Source: Curtobacterium sp. MCBD17_032 (lineage in GTDB: Bacteria > Actinomycetota > Actinomycetes > Actinomycetales > Microbacteriaceae). Taken from it: a stretch of DNA of 64,000 nt. The notes beneath the pieces were generated by a model. The model had not been told where the DNA came from, ran no database searches, and saw only the letters and a program-made list of their open reading frames with translations. A program made the position numbers and the translations under genes. Shown here piece after piece: positions 43,200 to 55,122 of the stretch (its first letter is position 1; each line of letters begins with the position of its first letter). The DNA lies in contig NZ_QKTO01000002.1 of assembly GCF_003234855.1 (NCBI RefSeq), positions 434,001 to 498,000 on the forward strand, given 5' to 3'.

Positions 43200-43916
43200 G
43201 ACCGCGCCGAGCGCACCGGTTCCGTCCGCCACCAGGACCGCCCGTCGGAGCGCGTCGCGGCCGACCCGCCGCGCGGCGGCGTCGTCCGCGGCGAACTCGA
43301 CCAGGACGCGCGTCGAGCGGGCCATCGCACGCGCTCCCGGGACCCACGGGACGGCCCGTTCCACCGACTCGGCGAAGCCGACGACGGACGCGTGGTGCTG
43401 CCGGAGGTGGGCACGCTCGTGGGCGACCACGGCCTCCAGTTCGTCCGTCCGCAGCCGGTCCGCGAGTCCGGTGCTGACGAGGACCCCACCGGACCGGCCG
43501 GGCACGGCACACGCCAGGGCGGTGTCGGCCTGCAGCACCGCCACGAGGGTGCCGTCGACCTCCCGGTGCGGTGCGGCGCCGGTGCGGAACACCTCGCGCA
43601 CGGCCTCGTGTTCGGGGCCCGGGCGGACGCGGACCGCGACGGCGAACGCCACCACGGCGAGGACGGCGACGCCCACGTTGAGCCCGTGGCTCGGCGAGTC
43701 GCCGATGCCGAACGGGTCGCCCAGTGGTCGGTCCGCGAGCACGACGAGTGCGATGCCGACGACGAACCCGGCGGTCCCGACCACGACCGCGGCCTGCCAC
43801 GCGGCGATCGCCGTCCGCGGGCGGTCGATCGTCCACCCCGCTCGGGTGAGCACCCGCGGTACGAACGCGACCACGGCCAGGGCGAGCACGACGAGGCAGA
43901 CGCCGGTGACGACCAC
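43179..43916 (-). CDS. M56 family metallopeptidase (BlaR1-type protease module)
   Basis: 245 residues. Membrane helices at about 3-22, 40-61 and 80-97; zinc protease motif H166-E-R-A-H170 in VVAHERAHLRQHH. No C-terminal penicillin-binding sensor domain is present, as in many actinobacterial members. Starts 12 bases after the BlaI repressor gene. I infer it cleaves BlaI in response to a wall or membrane signal. Confidence 0.9.
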   Translation of the reverse strand: MVVTGVCLVVLALAVVAFVPRVLTRAGWTIDRPRTAIAAWQAAVVVGTAGFVVGIALVVLADRPLGDPFGIGDSPSHGLNVGVAVLAVVAFAVAVRVRPGPEHEAVREVFRTGAAPHREVDGTLVAVLQADTALACAVPGRSGGVLVSTGLADRLRTDELEAVVAHERAHLRQHHASVVGFAESVERAVPWVPGARAMARSTRVLVEFAADDAAARRVGRDALRRAVLVADGTGALGAVRASRLS

Positions 43917-43928
43917 GGGTCGGTCCGG

Positions 43929-44312
43929 TCAGGGACGGGTGCGGGAGTCGATCGCGCGGCGGAGCACCTCGAGGTCCCCCGAGGCGAGCGAACCGGTGAA
44001 CTGGAGGAGCGCGGCCTCACGGTCGGACGCGGCGGCCAGCGCGGTCGACATGAGGGACGCGGTGTGGTCCTCGCGCGAGTGCGCGGCACGGAAGGTCAGC
44101 GGAGCGTCGGCGTGTTCCTCGCGCAGCACCGCACCCTTGCGACCGAGCCGGTCGAGCACGGTGAGCACCGTCGTCAGGGCGGGCCGGGGCTCGTCGAAGG
44201 CGTCGAGGACCTGGCGGGCAGTGAGTCCGTCGCCCGAGGCGTCGGCGGACCAGAGCGTGTCGAGCACCGCCTGCTCGAGCTGCCCCCGGGGGCGCGATCG
44301 CTGTCCTGCCAC
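43929..44312 (-). CDS. BlaI/MecI/CopY family repressor
   Basis: 127 residues. Winged helix with LEQAVLDTLWSADASGDGLTARQVLDAFDEPRPALTTVLTVLDRLGRKGAV, then a dimerisation helix that usually carries the protease cut site. The GTG at 44312 follows TAGAGT by seven bases. Autoregulated repressors of this type act with the adjacent M56 protease. Confidence 0.92.
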   Translation of the reverse strand: MAGQRSRPRGQLEQAVLDTLWSADASGDGLTARQVLDAFDEPRPALTTVLTVLDRLGRKGAVLREEHADAPLTFRAAHSREDHTASLMSTALAAASDREAALLQFTGSLASGDLEVLRRAIDSRTRP

Positions 44313-44319
44313 GTCGACC

Positions 44320-44325
44320 ACTCTA
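44320..44325 (-). promoter_or_regulatory. -10 TAGAGT, leaderless start of blaI-like gene
   Basis: Seven bases before the GTG at 44312. Confidence 0.6.
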
Positions 44326-44430
44326 CGTGATGTCGAACGGCCCACCTGTGCTCCCGTCGCCGACGACCGGGCCGGTGGTCGGGGCGACCGCGGACGCGCA
44401 GCACGACACACGCCCGTAACGCGGGCTCGG

Positions 44431-44436
44431 TATGCT
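44431..44436 (+). promoter_or_regulatory. -10 TATGCT for the gcv operon
   Basis: Gives a start near 44443, about 30 bases before the riboswitch. Confidence 0.5.
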
Positions 44437-44471
44437 CGCCGGACAACAGAACACGACGGCCGACCACCCGC

Positions 44472-44705
44472 CGCGGGAGAGCCCGACCGGATCGCAGCGC
44501 ATCATCGATGCTCTCCGGTCCCGGGCACCGAAGGAGCAAGCTCCCCGCCAATCTCTCAGGTCCAACACCGCAGCGGACAGGCCACTCTGGAAAGCAGACG
44601 CGATCGTCATGGGCGCATCCCACGACGGAACGTCTCGCCCACGGTGAAAGCCGCAGGACCTCACGGGCCGCGGTGAAGCTCTCAGGCCCATGACAGAGGG
44701 GGAGT
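44472..44705 (+). ncRNA. Tandem glycine riboswitch upstream of gcvT
   Basis: Two aptamers. The first runs from GCGGGAGAG (about 44473) through GGGCACCGAAGGAGCAA (44523-44539) to AATCTCTCAGG (44550-44560). The second runs from CCACTCTGGAAAGC (about 44582) through ACGGTGAAAGCC (44641-44652) and GGTGAAGCTCTCAGGC to CATGACAGAGGGGGAG (ending near 44704). These are the conserved glycine-riboswitch sequences in tandem. A hairpin CCCGACGAC/GTCGTCGGG follows at 44712-44730, then AGGAGGA at 44744-44750. The platform probably acts on translation of gcvT. Confidence 0.95.
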
Positions 44706-44757
44706 TCCGCACCCGACGACGGTCGTCGGGCCCTGCCGATGTCAGGAGGACTCCGTC

Positions 44758-45873
44758 TTGTCCGAACCACTGCGTCCGTCGCCGCTCGAGGCCGCGCACG
44801 AAGCCGCCGGTGCGACCTTCACCGACTTCGCCGGTCACCGCATGCCCGTCCGGTACTCGTCGGACCTCGCCGAACACCACGCCGTGCGACAGGCCGCGGG
44901 CGTGTTCGACCTGTCGCACATGGCCGAGATCGGCGTGCAGGGACCGGATGCGGTCACGTTCCTCGACGCGGCGCTCGCCGGGACGTTCGGCGCGATGCCG
45001 GTCGGCCGGGCGAAGTACTCGCTCCTCCTCACCCCGGAGGGCGGCATCCTCGACGACCTCGTCGTGTACCGCACCGGCGACGACGTCTTCCTCGTCGTCG
45101 CGAACGCCGGCAACCGGGACGTCGCCGTCGCGGCCATGCAGGAGCGCGCCGCCGGCTTCGACGTCCTCGTCACGGACGACTCCGACCGGACGGCCCTCGT
45201 CGCGATCCAGGGTCCGGCCGCGGCGGGCACGCTCGACGCCCTCGTCGTGGCGGACCGCCTGCAGCCGGAGACCCCGCTCGACGAGCTCGGCTACTACCGC
45301 GTCCTGCACGCCCTGTTCGAGGGCAGCGAGGTGCTGATCGCCCGGACCGGCTACACCGGCGAGGACGGCTTCGAGCTCTACAGCGACACCGAGGTCGCCC
45401 CGGCGATCTGGGACGCGCTGCTCGACGCCGGAGCCGAGCGCGGGGTCGTGCCCGCCGGGCTCGCGGCGCGGGACACCCTGCGCCTCGAGGCGGGCATGCC
45501 GCTCTACGGGCACGAGCTCGACACCTCGGTGCGACCCGCGCAGGCCGGTCTCGGCCGGGTCGTCGCCACGTCGGGCTCCTTCGTCGGGGACGCCGGCGTC
45601 CAGCCCGCCCCCGACGCCCGCGTGCTCGTCGGCATCGTGATGGACGGACGCCGCGCCGCCCGTGCCGGGTACGACGTCCTGCGTGACGGGGCCGTCGTCG
45701 GCACCGTGACATCCGGGGCGCTCTCCCCGACGCTCGGCCACCCGGTCGCGATGGCGTTCGTCGACCCGGACTGCGCCGACGGGGGACAGGTCCTCCACAT
45801 CGACGTGCGCGGCACCGCCATCCCCGGCACCGTGACCGCGCTCCCCTTCTACCGCCGCGCTTCGAAAGGCTGA
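44758..45873 (+). CDS. gcvT: Glycine cleavage system T protein (aminomethyltransferase)
   Basis: 371 residues. Family segments: [73 protein letters not shown] and [18 protein letters not shown]. Transfers the methylene unit of the aminomethyl-lipoyl H protein to tetrahydrofolate. TTG start at 44758 with AGGAGGA seven bases upstream, directly downstream of the riboswitch. Four bases before gcvH. Confidence 0.97.
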   Translation: MSEPLRPSPLEAAHEAAGATFTDFAGHRMPVRYSSDLAEHHAVRQAAGVFDLSHMAEIGVQGPDAVTFLDAALAGTFGAMPVGRAKYSLLLTPEGGILDDLVVYRTGDDVFLVVANAGNRDVAVAAMQERAAGFDVLVTDDSDRTALVAIQGPAAAGTLDALVVADRLQPETPLDELGYYRVLHALFEGSEVLIARTGYTGEDGFELYSDTEVAPAIWDALLDAGAERGVVPAGLAARDTLRLEAGMPLYGHELDTSVRPAQAGLGRVVATSGSFVGDAGVQPAPDARVLVGIVMDGRRAARAGYDVLRDGAVVGTVTSGALSPTLGHPVAMAFVDPDCADGGQVLHIDVRGTAIPGTVTALPFYRRASKG

Positions 45874-45877
45874 TCCC

Positions 45878-46251
45878 ATGACCGACCAGACCGCACTGCA
45901 GTACACCAAGGACCACGAGTGGATCCTCGTCGAGGGCGACGTCGTCACCGTCGGCATCACCGACCACGCGGCCGAGCAGCTCGGTGACGTGGTGTACGTC
46001 GAACTCCCCGCCGTGGGCACCACCACGACCGCCGGCGAGCAGCTCGGCGAGATCGAGTCGACCAAGAGCGTCGGCGAGCTCTTCGCCCCGATCGAGGGCG
46101 AGGTCGTCGAGGTCAACGAGGCCGTCGTCGCGACCCCGGACACCGTCAACCAGGACCCGTTCGGCGCCGGCTGGCTCGTCAAGCTCAAGGTCGACGGCAC
46201 CTCGTTCCCCGAGGACCTCATGGACCACGACACGTACCGGGCCTCGATCGC

Positions 46252-46255
<4 letters not shown>
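45878..46255 (+). CDS. gcvH: Glycine cleavage system H protein
   Basis: 125 residues. Lipoyl-domain fold with the lipoyl lysine K63 in [16 protein letters not shown]. Carries the aminomethyl group between P, T and L proteins. Overlaps the gcvP start by four bases. Confidence 0.97.
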
Positions 46256-49191
<2,936 letters not shown>

Positions 49192-49209
49192 CCGGACCGG
49201 CACCGCGAC

Positions 49210-49263
49210 GACGACGGACGGGAGTCCCGTGGCGACACCGCCACGGGACTCCCGTCCGTCGTC
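49210..49263. terminator. 25-bp perfect stem, 4-base loop; gcv operon terminator
   Basis: Arms 49210-49234 and 49239-49263. The outer GACGGACGGGAG arms are shared with the palindromes at 12116 and 37285. Confidence 0.85.
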
Positions 49264-49566
49264 AGCCCGGCTCCCGCGACCGTGGAGCGCTCCGACCACC
49301 GGCCGTCCCGGACCACACCTGTGGTTCACCGGAACGTCACCTGGACGATGCACGGACCTCGATGCAAACGCAACAGATGAGGCCGCGGGTGCCCGTCCGC
49401 GCGTGGATGTTGCACTTTGCCGCAATGATCGTGCAACTTGGTTTCGAGCGTGTAACCGATGTGCGCTGGGTTTGGACGGGCCCGTCAGCACTGCCTACAG
49501 TTCAGGAGTCAAACGCGGCGGGAGGGACCTCTGTGCCCGGCGCGTCCCATGCACCAGGAGGAACTC
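49264..49566 (+). promoter_or_regulatory. oppA promoter region with inverted-repeat operator
   Basis: 303 bases. GTTGCAC (49409-49415) and GTGCAAC (49431-49437) form an inverted repeat about 75-100 bases before the likely start. TTGGAC (49472-49477) and TACAGT (49496-49501), 18 bases apart, are a good -35/-10 pair, giving a start near 49508. The region is lower in GC than the genes. AGGAGGA at 49556-49562 is the ribosome site. Confidence 0.6.
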
Positions 49567-51207
49567 TTGATCAAGAAGCGCGCTGGGCTCTCTGCCCTCG
49601 CCGTACTCGGGGCCACGGCACTCGTCCTGACCGGCTGCTCCGGCAACGGTGGCGGAAGCGACTCGGGCTCCGGCTCCGGCTCGGGCTCCACGAACGCGAA
49701 CGGCATCGTCACCACGAACGGTAGCGAGCCGCAGAACCCGCTCATCCCGTCGAACACCACCGAGACCGGTGGCGGCAAGATCATCACGTCGCTGTTCGAT
49801 GGTCTGTTCACCTACGACGCCGACGGCAAGCCGGTCAAGGAACTGGCGAAGAGCGTCGAGACCGACGACTCCAAGACCTTCGACATCACGATCAACACCG
49901 GGTGGAAGTTCACCAACGGTGAGGAGATCACCGCCGAGTCCTTCACGAAGGCGTGGAACTGGGCTGCTCAGAAGTCGAACGCGCAGGGCGCGAGCTACTT
50001 CTTCGAGAACATCGAGGGCTACGACGCCGAGAAGGACTCCGAGCTCACCGGCCTGAAGGTCGTCGGCGACGACGAGTTCACGGTCACGCTGAAGTCGGCG
50101 CAGTCGGACTTCCCGCTGTCGCTCGGCTACAACGCCTTCGTGCCGCTCCCCTCGGCGTTCTACGACGACCCCAAGGCCTTCGGTGAGAACCCGATCGGCA
50201 ACGGTCCGTACAAGCTCGACGGCGAAGGCGCCTGGACCCACAACCAGGACATCAAGCTCGTCGCGAACGAGGACTACCAGGGCAAGCGCAAGCCGAAGAA
50301 CGGTGGTCTGACGATCACGTTCTACACCTCGCAGGACACCGCGTACTCCGACGCCCAGGGCGGCAACCTCGACGTCCTCGACGCCGTGCCGGACGCTGCC
50401 TTCTCGACCTACAAGTCGGACTTCCCCGACTCGAACGTCAACCAGGCCGCCGCGATCTTCCAGGCGATCTACCTGCCCTACTACCTCGACCACTGGAAGG
50501 GCGAGGAGGGCAAGCTCCGCCGCGAAGCCATCTCGATGTCGATCAACCGCAAGCAGATCACCGAGAAGATCTTCCAGGGCACCCGCACCCCGGCCAAGGA
50601 CTTCACGTCGCCGGTCATCGACGGCTGGTCGGACGACCTCGAGGGCTCCGACGTGCTCGAGTACGACAAGTCGGCGGCCAAGAAGCTCTGGGCCCAGGCT
50701 GACAAGATCTCGAAGTACGACGACACCCTCACCATCTCGTACAACGCCGACGGCGGCCACGAGGCGTGGGTGACGGCGGTCACCAACTCGATCTCGAACA
50801 CGCTGGGCATCAAGGCCGAGGGCAACGCGCTCCCGACCTTCGCCGAGGCGCTCGCGCTCCAGACGGACGACAAGCTCGAGGGCGGAAGCCGCACCGGTTG
50901 GCAGGCCGACTACCCGTCGCTGTACAACTTCCTCGGCCCGACCATGGGTGAGGGCTCGTCGAACAACTACTCGCGCTACGACTCGGCCGAGTACAACGAG
51001 CTGCTCGCCAAGGGCCGTTCGGCCTCGACCGTCGAAGAGGGCAACAAGTTCTTCGACCAGGCGCAGGAGCTGCTCTTCGAGGACCTCCCCGAGATCCCGC
51101 TCTGGTACTCCAACGTGACCGGTGTCTGGTCCGCGGACAACGTGAAGAACGTCAAGTTCGGCTGGGACTCCGTGCCGCTGTACTACGACATCGAGGTCAC
51201 CAAGTAA
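49567..51207 (+). CDS. Peptide ABC transporter substrate-binding lipoprotein (OppA-like)
   Basis: 546 residues, SBP family 5. Lipoprotein signal with LTGC lipobox, a Gly/Ser linker, then NPLIPSNTTETGGGKIITSLFDGLFTYD, GNGPYKL and the C-terminal DLPEIPLWYSN. TTG start at 49567 follows AGGAGGA by four bases; an ATG at 49549 lies before the ribosome site. The codons end mostly in C but the protein is richer in Lys/Asn/Asp than its neighbours, as usual for this class. First gene of the import operon; a terminator follows. Confidence 0.93.
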   Translation: MIKKRAGLSALAVLGATALVLTGCSGNGGGSDSGSGSGSGSTNANGIVTTNGSEPQNPLIPSNTTETGGGKIITSLFDGLFTYDADGKPVKELAKSVETDDSKTFDITINTGWKFTNGEEITAESFTKAWNWAAQKSNAQGASYFFENIEGYDAEKDSELTGLKVVGDDEFTVTLKSAQSDFPLSLGYNAFVPLPSAFYDDPKAFGENPIGNGPYKLDGEGAWTHNQDIKLVANEDYQGKRKPKNGGLTITFYTSQDTAYSDAQGGNLDVLDAVPDAAFSTYKSDFPDSNVNQAAAIFQAIYLPYYLDHWKGEEGKLRREAISMSINRKQITEKIFQGTRTPAKDFTSPVIDGWSDDLEGSDVLEYDKSAAKKLWAQADKISKYDDTLTISYNADGGHEAWVTAVTNSISNTLGIKAEGNALPTFAEALALQTDDKLEGGSRTGWQADYPSLYNFLGPTMGEGSSNNYSRYDSAEYNELLAKGRSASTVEEGNKFFDQAQELLFEDLPEIPLWYSNVTGVWSADNVKNVKFGWDSVPLYYDIEVTK

Positions 51208-51264
51208 CACCGGTCCTCGCGTAGGACCCATCGCGAGCAGGTATCCTGCTCCGCGGCCAACCGG

Positions 51265-51302
51265 ACGGGGGTTCGGGGACCACACGGTCCCCGAACCCCC
51301 GT
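51265..51302 (+). terminator. Intercistronic terminator after oppA-like gene
   Basis: 17-bp perfect stem (51265-51281 with 51286-51302) and loop ACAC. It would reduce read-through into the permease genes and let the binding protein be made in excess. TATCCT at 51242-51247 within AGCAGG-TAT-CCTGCT may be a weak promoter. Confidence 0.75.
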
Positions 51303-51438
51303 ACCACGGCGGAAACACCTTCCCCCACGATCGCGGGCGCCGCCGCCCGCACCGGACACCCGTGCCGACCCTCGGACCGTCCACCCCACACGACATGAAC
51401 CTGAACGACATGCGCGCTCCGAACCAGGCAGGGATCTG

Positions 51439-52368
51439 ATGCTCTGGTACCTCGGCAAGCGCCTCCTGCAACTCATCCCCGTGTTCTTCGGGGCCACGTT
51501 CCTCATCTACTTCATGGTCTTCTCGCTGCCCGGCGACCCGATCGCCGCGTTGTTCGGCGACCGTCAGCCGTCGCCGCAGGTGATCGAGCAGCTCCGGGCG
51601 CAGTACAACCTGGACAAGCCGTTCATCATCCAGTACCTGCTGTGGGTCGGCGGCCTCTTCCGCGGTGACCTCGGGCTGACGTACTCGGGCCTCCCGGTCA
51701 GCCAGCAGCTCGCGACCGCGTTCCCGATCACCGCCCGACTCGCGCTCCTCGCGCTCCTCTTCGAGGCCGTCGCGGGCATCCTGGTCGGTGTCGTCGCCGG
51801 TCTGCGCAAGGGCAAGTGGTTCGACGCCACCGCGCTCGTCGTCTCGCTCCTGCTCATCTCGGTCCCGACCTTCGTCGTCGGGTTCGTGCTGCAGTACGTC
51901 TTCGGCATCAACCTCGGGCTCTTCCGGGTCACAGTGTCCGGCGATGCGCCGTGGTCCGAGCTCGTCCTGCCCGCGATCGTGCTCGCCACGGTCTCGTTCG
52001 CGTACATCGTGCGTCTGACCCGTGCCAGCGTCAGCGAGAACAGGAGCGCCGACTTCGTGCGGACCGCCACCGCGAAGGGCCTGTCCCGTCGTCGTGTCGT
52101 CGGCGTGCACATCTTCCGGAACTCGCTCATCCCGGTCGTCACCTACCTGGGTGTGGACATCGGCAGCCTGATGGTCGGCGCGATCGTCACCGAGGGCATC
52201 TTCAACATCAACGGCGTCGGTGGGACGGTCTACAAGGCCGTCACGCTCGGCGAGGGCCCGACGGTCGTGTCGTTCGTCGCCGTGATGGTCATCATCTTCA
52301 TGCTCGCCAACCTCCTGGTCGACCTGCTCTACGCCGTCCTGGACCCGAGGATCCGCTATGCCAAGTAA
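51439..52368 (+). CDS. Peptide ABC transporter permease (OppB/DppB-like)
   Basis: 309 residues with six membrane helices. N-terminal LGKRLLQLIPVFFGATFLIYFMVFSLPGDP is typical; the EAA loop reads RTATAKGLSRRRVVGVHIFRNSLIP. ATG at 51439 after GCAGGGATCTG. Overlaps the next permease by 11 bases. Confidence 0.95.
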   Translation: MLWYLGKRLLQLIPVFFGATFLIYFMVFSLPGDPIAALFGDRQPSPQVIEQLRAQYNLDKPFIIQYLLWVGGLFRGDLGLTYSGLPVSQQLATAFPITARLALLALLFEAVAGILVGVVAGLRKGKWFDATALVVSLLLISVPTFVVGFVLQYVFGINLGLFRVTVSGDAPWSELVLPAIVLATVSFAYIVRLTRASVSENRSADFVRTATAKGLSRRRVVGVHIFRNSLIPVVTYLGVDIGSLMVGAIVTEGIFNINGVGGTVYKAVTLGEGPTVVSFVAVMVIIFMLANLLVDLLYAVLDPRIRYAK

Positions 52369-53308
52369 CACCGAACCCCGCTCGGCGACGCACTACGTCG
52401 CGCCGATCGAGGAGACCCCGCTCCAGGCGGTCGACCAGGTCAACGTCGACGAGAAGACCCGTTCGCTGTGGACCGACGCATGGGAGTCCATGCGCCGCCG
52501 CCCGACGTTCTGGGTGTCCGCCGTCCTCATCCTGCTGATCGTGGTCGTCGCGATCATCCCCGGGGTGTTCACGCACGTCGACCCGCGCGCCGCGAACCTC
52601 GACTTCAGCGACGAGGGCCCCCGCGCCGGACACCCGCTCGGCTACACACGCCAGGGTTCCGACGTGTACGCCCGTGTCATCTGGGGTGCGCAGAACTCCC
52701 TGATCGTCGGTCTGCTCGCGACCGTCCTCGTGACGGTCGTCGGCATCGTCGTCGGTGCCATCGCCGGGTTCTACGGCGGCTGGCTCGACGCCGTCGTGTC
52801 CCGCATCGCGGACATCTTCTTCTCGATCCCGACCGTCCTCGGCGCGATCGTGATCATGTCCGTCATCCCGCAGCGCAACGCGGTCACCGTGTCACTCGTG
52901 CTCGCGGTGTTCGCCTGGCCACAGATCGCCCGCATCATGCGCGGTGCCGTGCTCAGCGCGAAGCAGGCCGACTACGTCACCGCCTCGGCGGCGCTCGGTG
53001 TCAGCCGGTTCCAGACGCTGGTCAAGCACGTCATCCCGAACTCCCTCGCGCCGGTCATCGTCGTCGCGACCGTGTCGCTCGGCACGTTCATCGTCGCCGA
53101 GGCGACCCTGTCGTTCCTCGGCATCGGTCTGCCGCCGTCGGCCCTCAGCTGGGGCCTCGACATCGGGACGGCGCGCACCTCCATCCGCACGAACCCGTCG
53201 ACCATCTTCTGGCCGTCCGCCGCCCTGTCCATCACCGTGCTCGCGTTCCTCCTCCTCGGTGACGTGGTCCGCGACGCGCTCGACCCGAAGGCGAGGGCCC
53301 GCCGATGA
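52358..53308 (+). CDS. Peptide ABC transporter permease (OppC/DppC-like)
   Basis: 316 residues. A cytoplasmic N-terminus of about 45 residues precedes six membrane helices. HPLGYTRQGSDVYARVIWGAQNSLIVGL and the EAA loop (YVTASAALGVSRFQTLVKHVIPNSLAPVIV) mark the C-type permease. Overlaps both neighbours, so the three genes are translated as a unit. Confidence 0.95.
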   Translation: MPSNTEPRSATHYVAPIEETPLQAVDQVNVDEKTRSLWTDAWESMRRRPTFWVSAVLILLIVVVAIIPGVFTHVDPRAANLDFSDEGPRAGHPLGYTRQGSDVYARVIWGAQNSLIVGLLATVLVTVVGIVVGAIAGFYGGWLDAVVSRIADIFFSIPTVLGAIVIMSVIPQRNAVTVSLVLAVFAWPQIARIMRGAVLSAKQADYVTASAALGVSRFQTLVKHVIPNSLAPVIVVATVSLGTFIVAEATLSFLGIGLPPSALSWGLDIGTARTSIRTNPSTIFWPSAALSITVLAFLLLGDVVRDALDPKARARR

Positions 53309-55050
53309 GCGAGACACTCACCCAGCCGAACGCCCGGACCTCCGGGGCCGCCGGCGCCCCGCTGCTCGAGATCACCGACCTGCACGTCGGCTTCCGGACG
53401 CAGAGCGGTCTCGTCCAGGCCGTGCGCGGCGTCAACATGACCCTCGAGCAGGGCGAACGCCTCGCGATCGTCGGCGAGTCCGGATCGGGCAAGTCGACGA
53501 GCGCGCAGGCGATCATCAAGCTCCTGCCCGGCACCGGTCAGACCACCGGCGGCTCGATCAAGCTGAACGGGCGCGAGCTCGTCGGCCTGAACGAGAAGCA
53601 GATGGCCGAGATCCGCGGCACCGAGATCGGGTACGTCCCCCAGGACCCGATGTCGAACCTCAACCCGCTCTGGAAGATCGGGTTCCAGGTCGAAGAGGCG
53701 ATCAAGGCGAACGGCATGGCGACGGGCAAGGCGGCCATCCGCGCCCGTGCCGTCGAGGTGCTGCAGGAGGCCGGCCTCGGCGACGCCGAGAGCCGTCTCA
53801 AGCAGTACCCGCACGAGTTCTCCGGCGGCATGCGCCAGCGGGTGCTCATCGGCATCGGCCTGTCGAGCCGGCCGAAGCTGCTCATCGCCGACGAGCCGAC
53901 CTCCGCGCTCGACGTCACCGTGCAGCGGGTCATCCTCGACCACCTCGAGAGCCTGACGCGCGACTTCGGCACCTCCGTCCTGTTCATCACCCACGACCTC
54001 GGCCTCGCCGCAGAGCGCGCCGAGAAGCTCGTGGTGATGTACAAGGGCCAGGTCGTCGAGGCCGGCCCGTCGAAGGAGATCCTGGCGAACCCGCAGCACC
54101 CGTACACGCAGCGCCTCGTCGCCGCGGCGCCGTCGCTCGCCAGCCGACGGATCCAGTCCAAGGTGCAGCACGAGCGGGTCGACATCTCGTCCGGCACCGG
54201 CAGCGAGGACGACGAGCTGCTGGCCCGCGCCCACGAGCGCGAGAGCAAGCCGACCGAGGACCTCATCGTGGTGAAGGACCTGCAGAAGGTCTACAAGCTG
54301 CGTGGGCAGGGCGTCGCGACGCGCGAGCTGAAGGCCGTGGACGGGGTGTCGTTCTCGATCCCGAAGGGCACCACGACGGCGCTCGTCGGTGAGTCCGGTT
54401 CCGGCAAGTCGACGGTCGCCAAGCTCGTGCTGCAGCTCGAGTCGATCACCGCCGGGTCGGTGCAGTTCGACGGCATCGACATCGGCGCGCTCAAGGGCAA
54501 GGACCTGTTCGACTTCCGTCGCCGCGTCCAGCCTGTGTTCCAGGACCCGTACGGCTCACTCGACCCGATGTACAACGTCGGCAACACGATCGCCGAGCCG
54601 CTGGCCACGCACAAGGTCGGCGACAAGGCCTCGCGCCGTGCCCGGGTGCTCGAGCTGCTCGACCAGGTCTCGCTGCCGAAGTCGATGGTGAACCGCTACC
54701 CGAGCGAGCTGTCCGGTGGGCAGCGGCAGCGCATCGCCGTCGCGCGGGCCCTCGCACTGAAGCCCGAGGTCATCGTGCTCGACGAGGCCGTCTCGGCCCT
54801 CGACGTGCTCGTGCAGGGGCAGATCCTCGACCTGCTGACCGAGCTGCAGTCCGAACTCGGTCTGACCTACCTGTTCATCACGCACGACCTCGCCGTCGTC
54901 CGCCTGGTCGCGGACAACGTGTGTGTCATGCGGAAGGGACAGATCGTCGAGAAGGCGACCACCGACGAGGTGTTCGCGAACCCGCGGGAGCAGTACACGA
55001 AGGACCTGCTGGCCGCCATCCCGGGCGCCGGCTTCGAGTTCGGGCGCTGA
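53305..55050 (+). CDS. Peptide ABC transporter, fused double ATPase (OppD-OppF type)
   Basis: 581 residues. Two complete ATPase domains: the first with GESGSGKST, signature FSGGMRQR and LLIADEPTSALDV; the second with GESGSGKST, LSGGQRQR and VIVLDEAVSALDV. The fusion replaces separate D and F subunits. The C-terminal Cys-rich peptide-transporter segment is absent from both halves, unlike the second system at 60328. Start overlaps the upstream permease by four bases. Confidence 0.95.
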   Translation: MSETLTQPNARTSGAAGAPLLEITDLHVGFRTQSGLVQAVRGVNMTLEQGERLAIVGESGSGKSTSAQAIIKLLPGTGQTTGGSIKLNGRELVGLNEKQMAEIRGTEIGYVPQDPMSNLNPLWKIGFQVEEAIKANGMATGKAAIRARAVEVLQEAGLGDAESRLKQYPHEFSGGMRQRVLIGIGLSSRPKLLIADEPTSALDVTVQRVILDHLESLTRDFGTSVLFITHDLGLAAERAEKLVVMYKGQVVEAGPSKEILANPQHPYTQRLVAAAPSLASRRIQSKVQHERVDISSGTGSEDDELLARAHERESKPTEDLIVVKDLQKVYKLRGQGVATRELKAVDGVSFSIPKGTTTALVGESGSGKSTVAKLVLQLESITAGSVQFDGIDIGALKGKDLFDFRRRVQPVFQDPYGSLDPMYNVGNTIAEPLATHKVGDKASRRARVLELLDQVSLPKSMVNRYPSELSGGQRQRIAVARALALKPEVIVLDEAVSALDVLVQGQILDLLTELQSELGLTYLFITHDLAVVRLVADNVCVMRKGQIVEKATTDEVFANPREQYTKDLLAAIPGAGFEFGR

Positions 55051-55071
55051 TCCGCTCCTGATCGCGACCAC

Positions 55072-55107
55072 CGGAACGCGCCGCCCCCACGGGGTCGGCG
55101 CGTTCCG
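55072..55107. terminator. Bidirectional terminator after first peptide importer
   Basis: Stem CGGAACGCGCCG/CGGCGCGTTCCG (55072-55083 with 55096-55107). Same design as 33146-33179. Confidence 0.8.
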
Positions 55108-55122
55108 TCGTCGTGGGTCAGG

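Noticed and set aside
49495-52371. Long minus-strand frame opposite the first binding protein and permease
   Set aside because: Same kind of shadow; the plus-strand proteins have lipobox and permease motifs.
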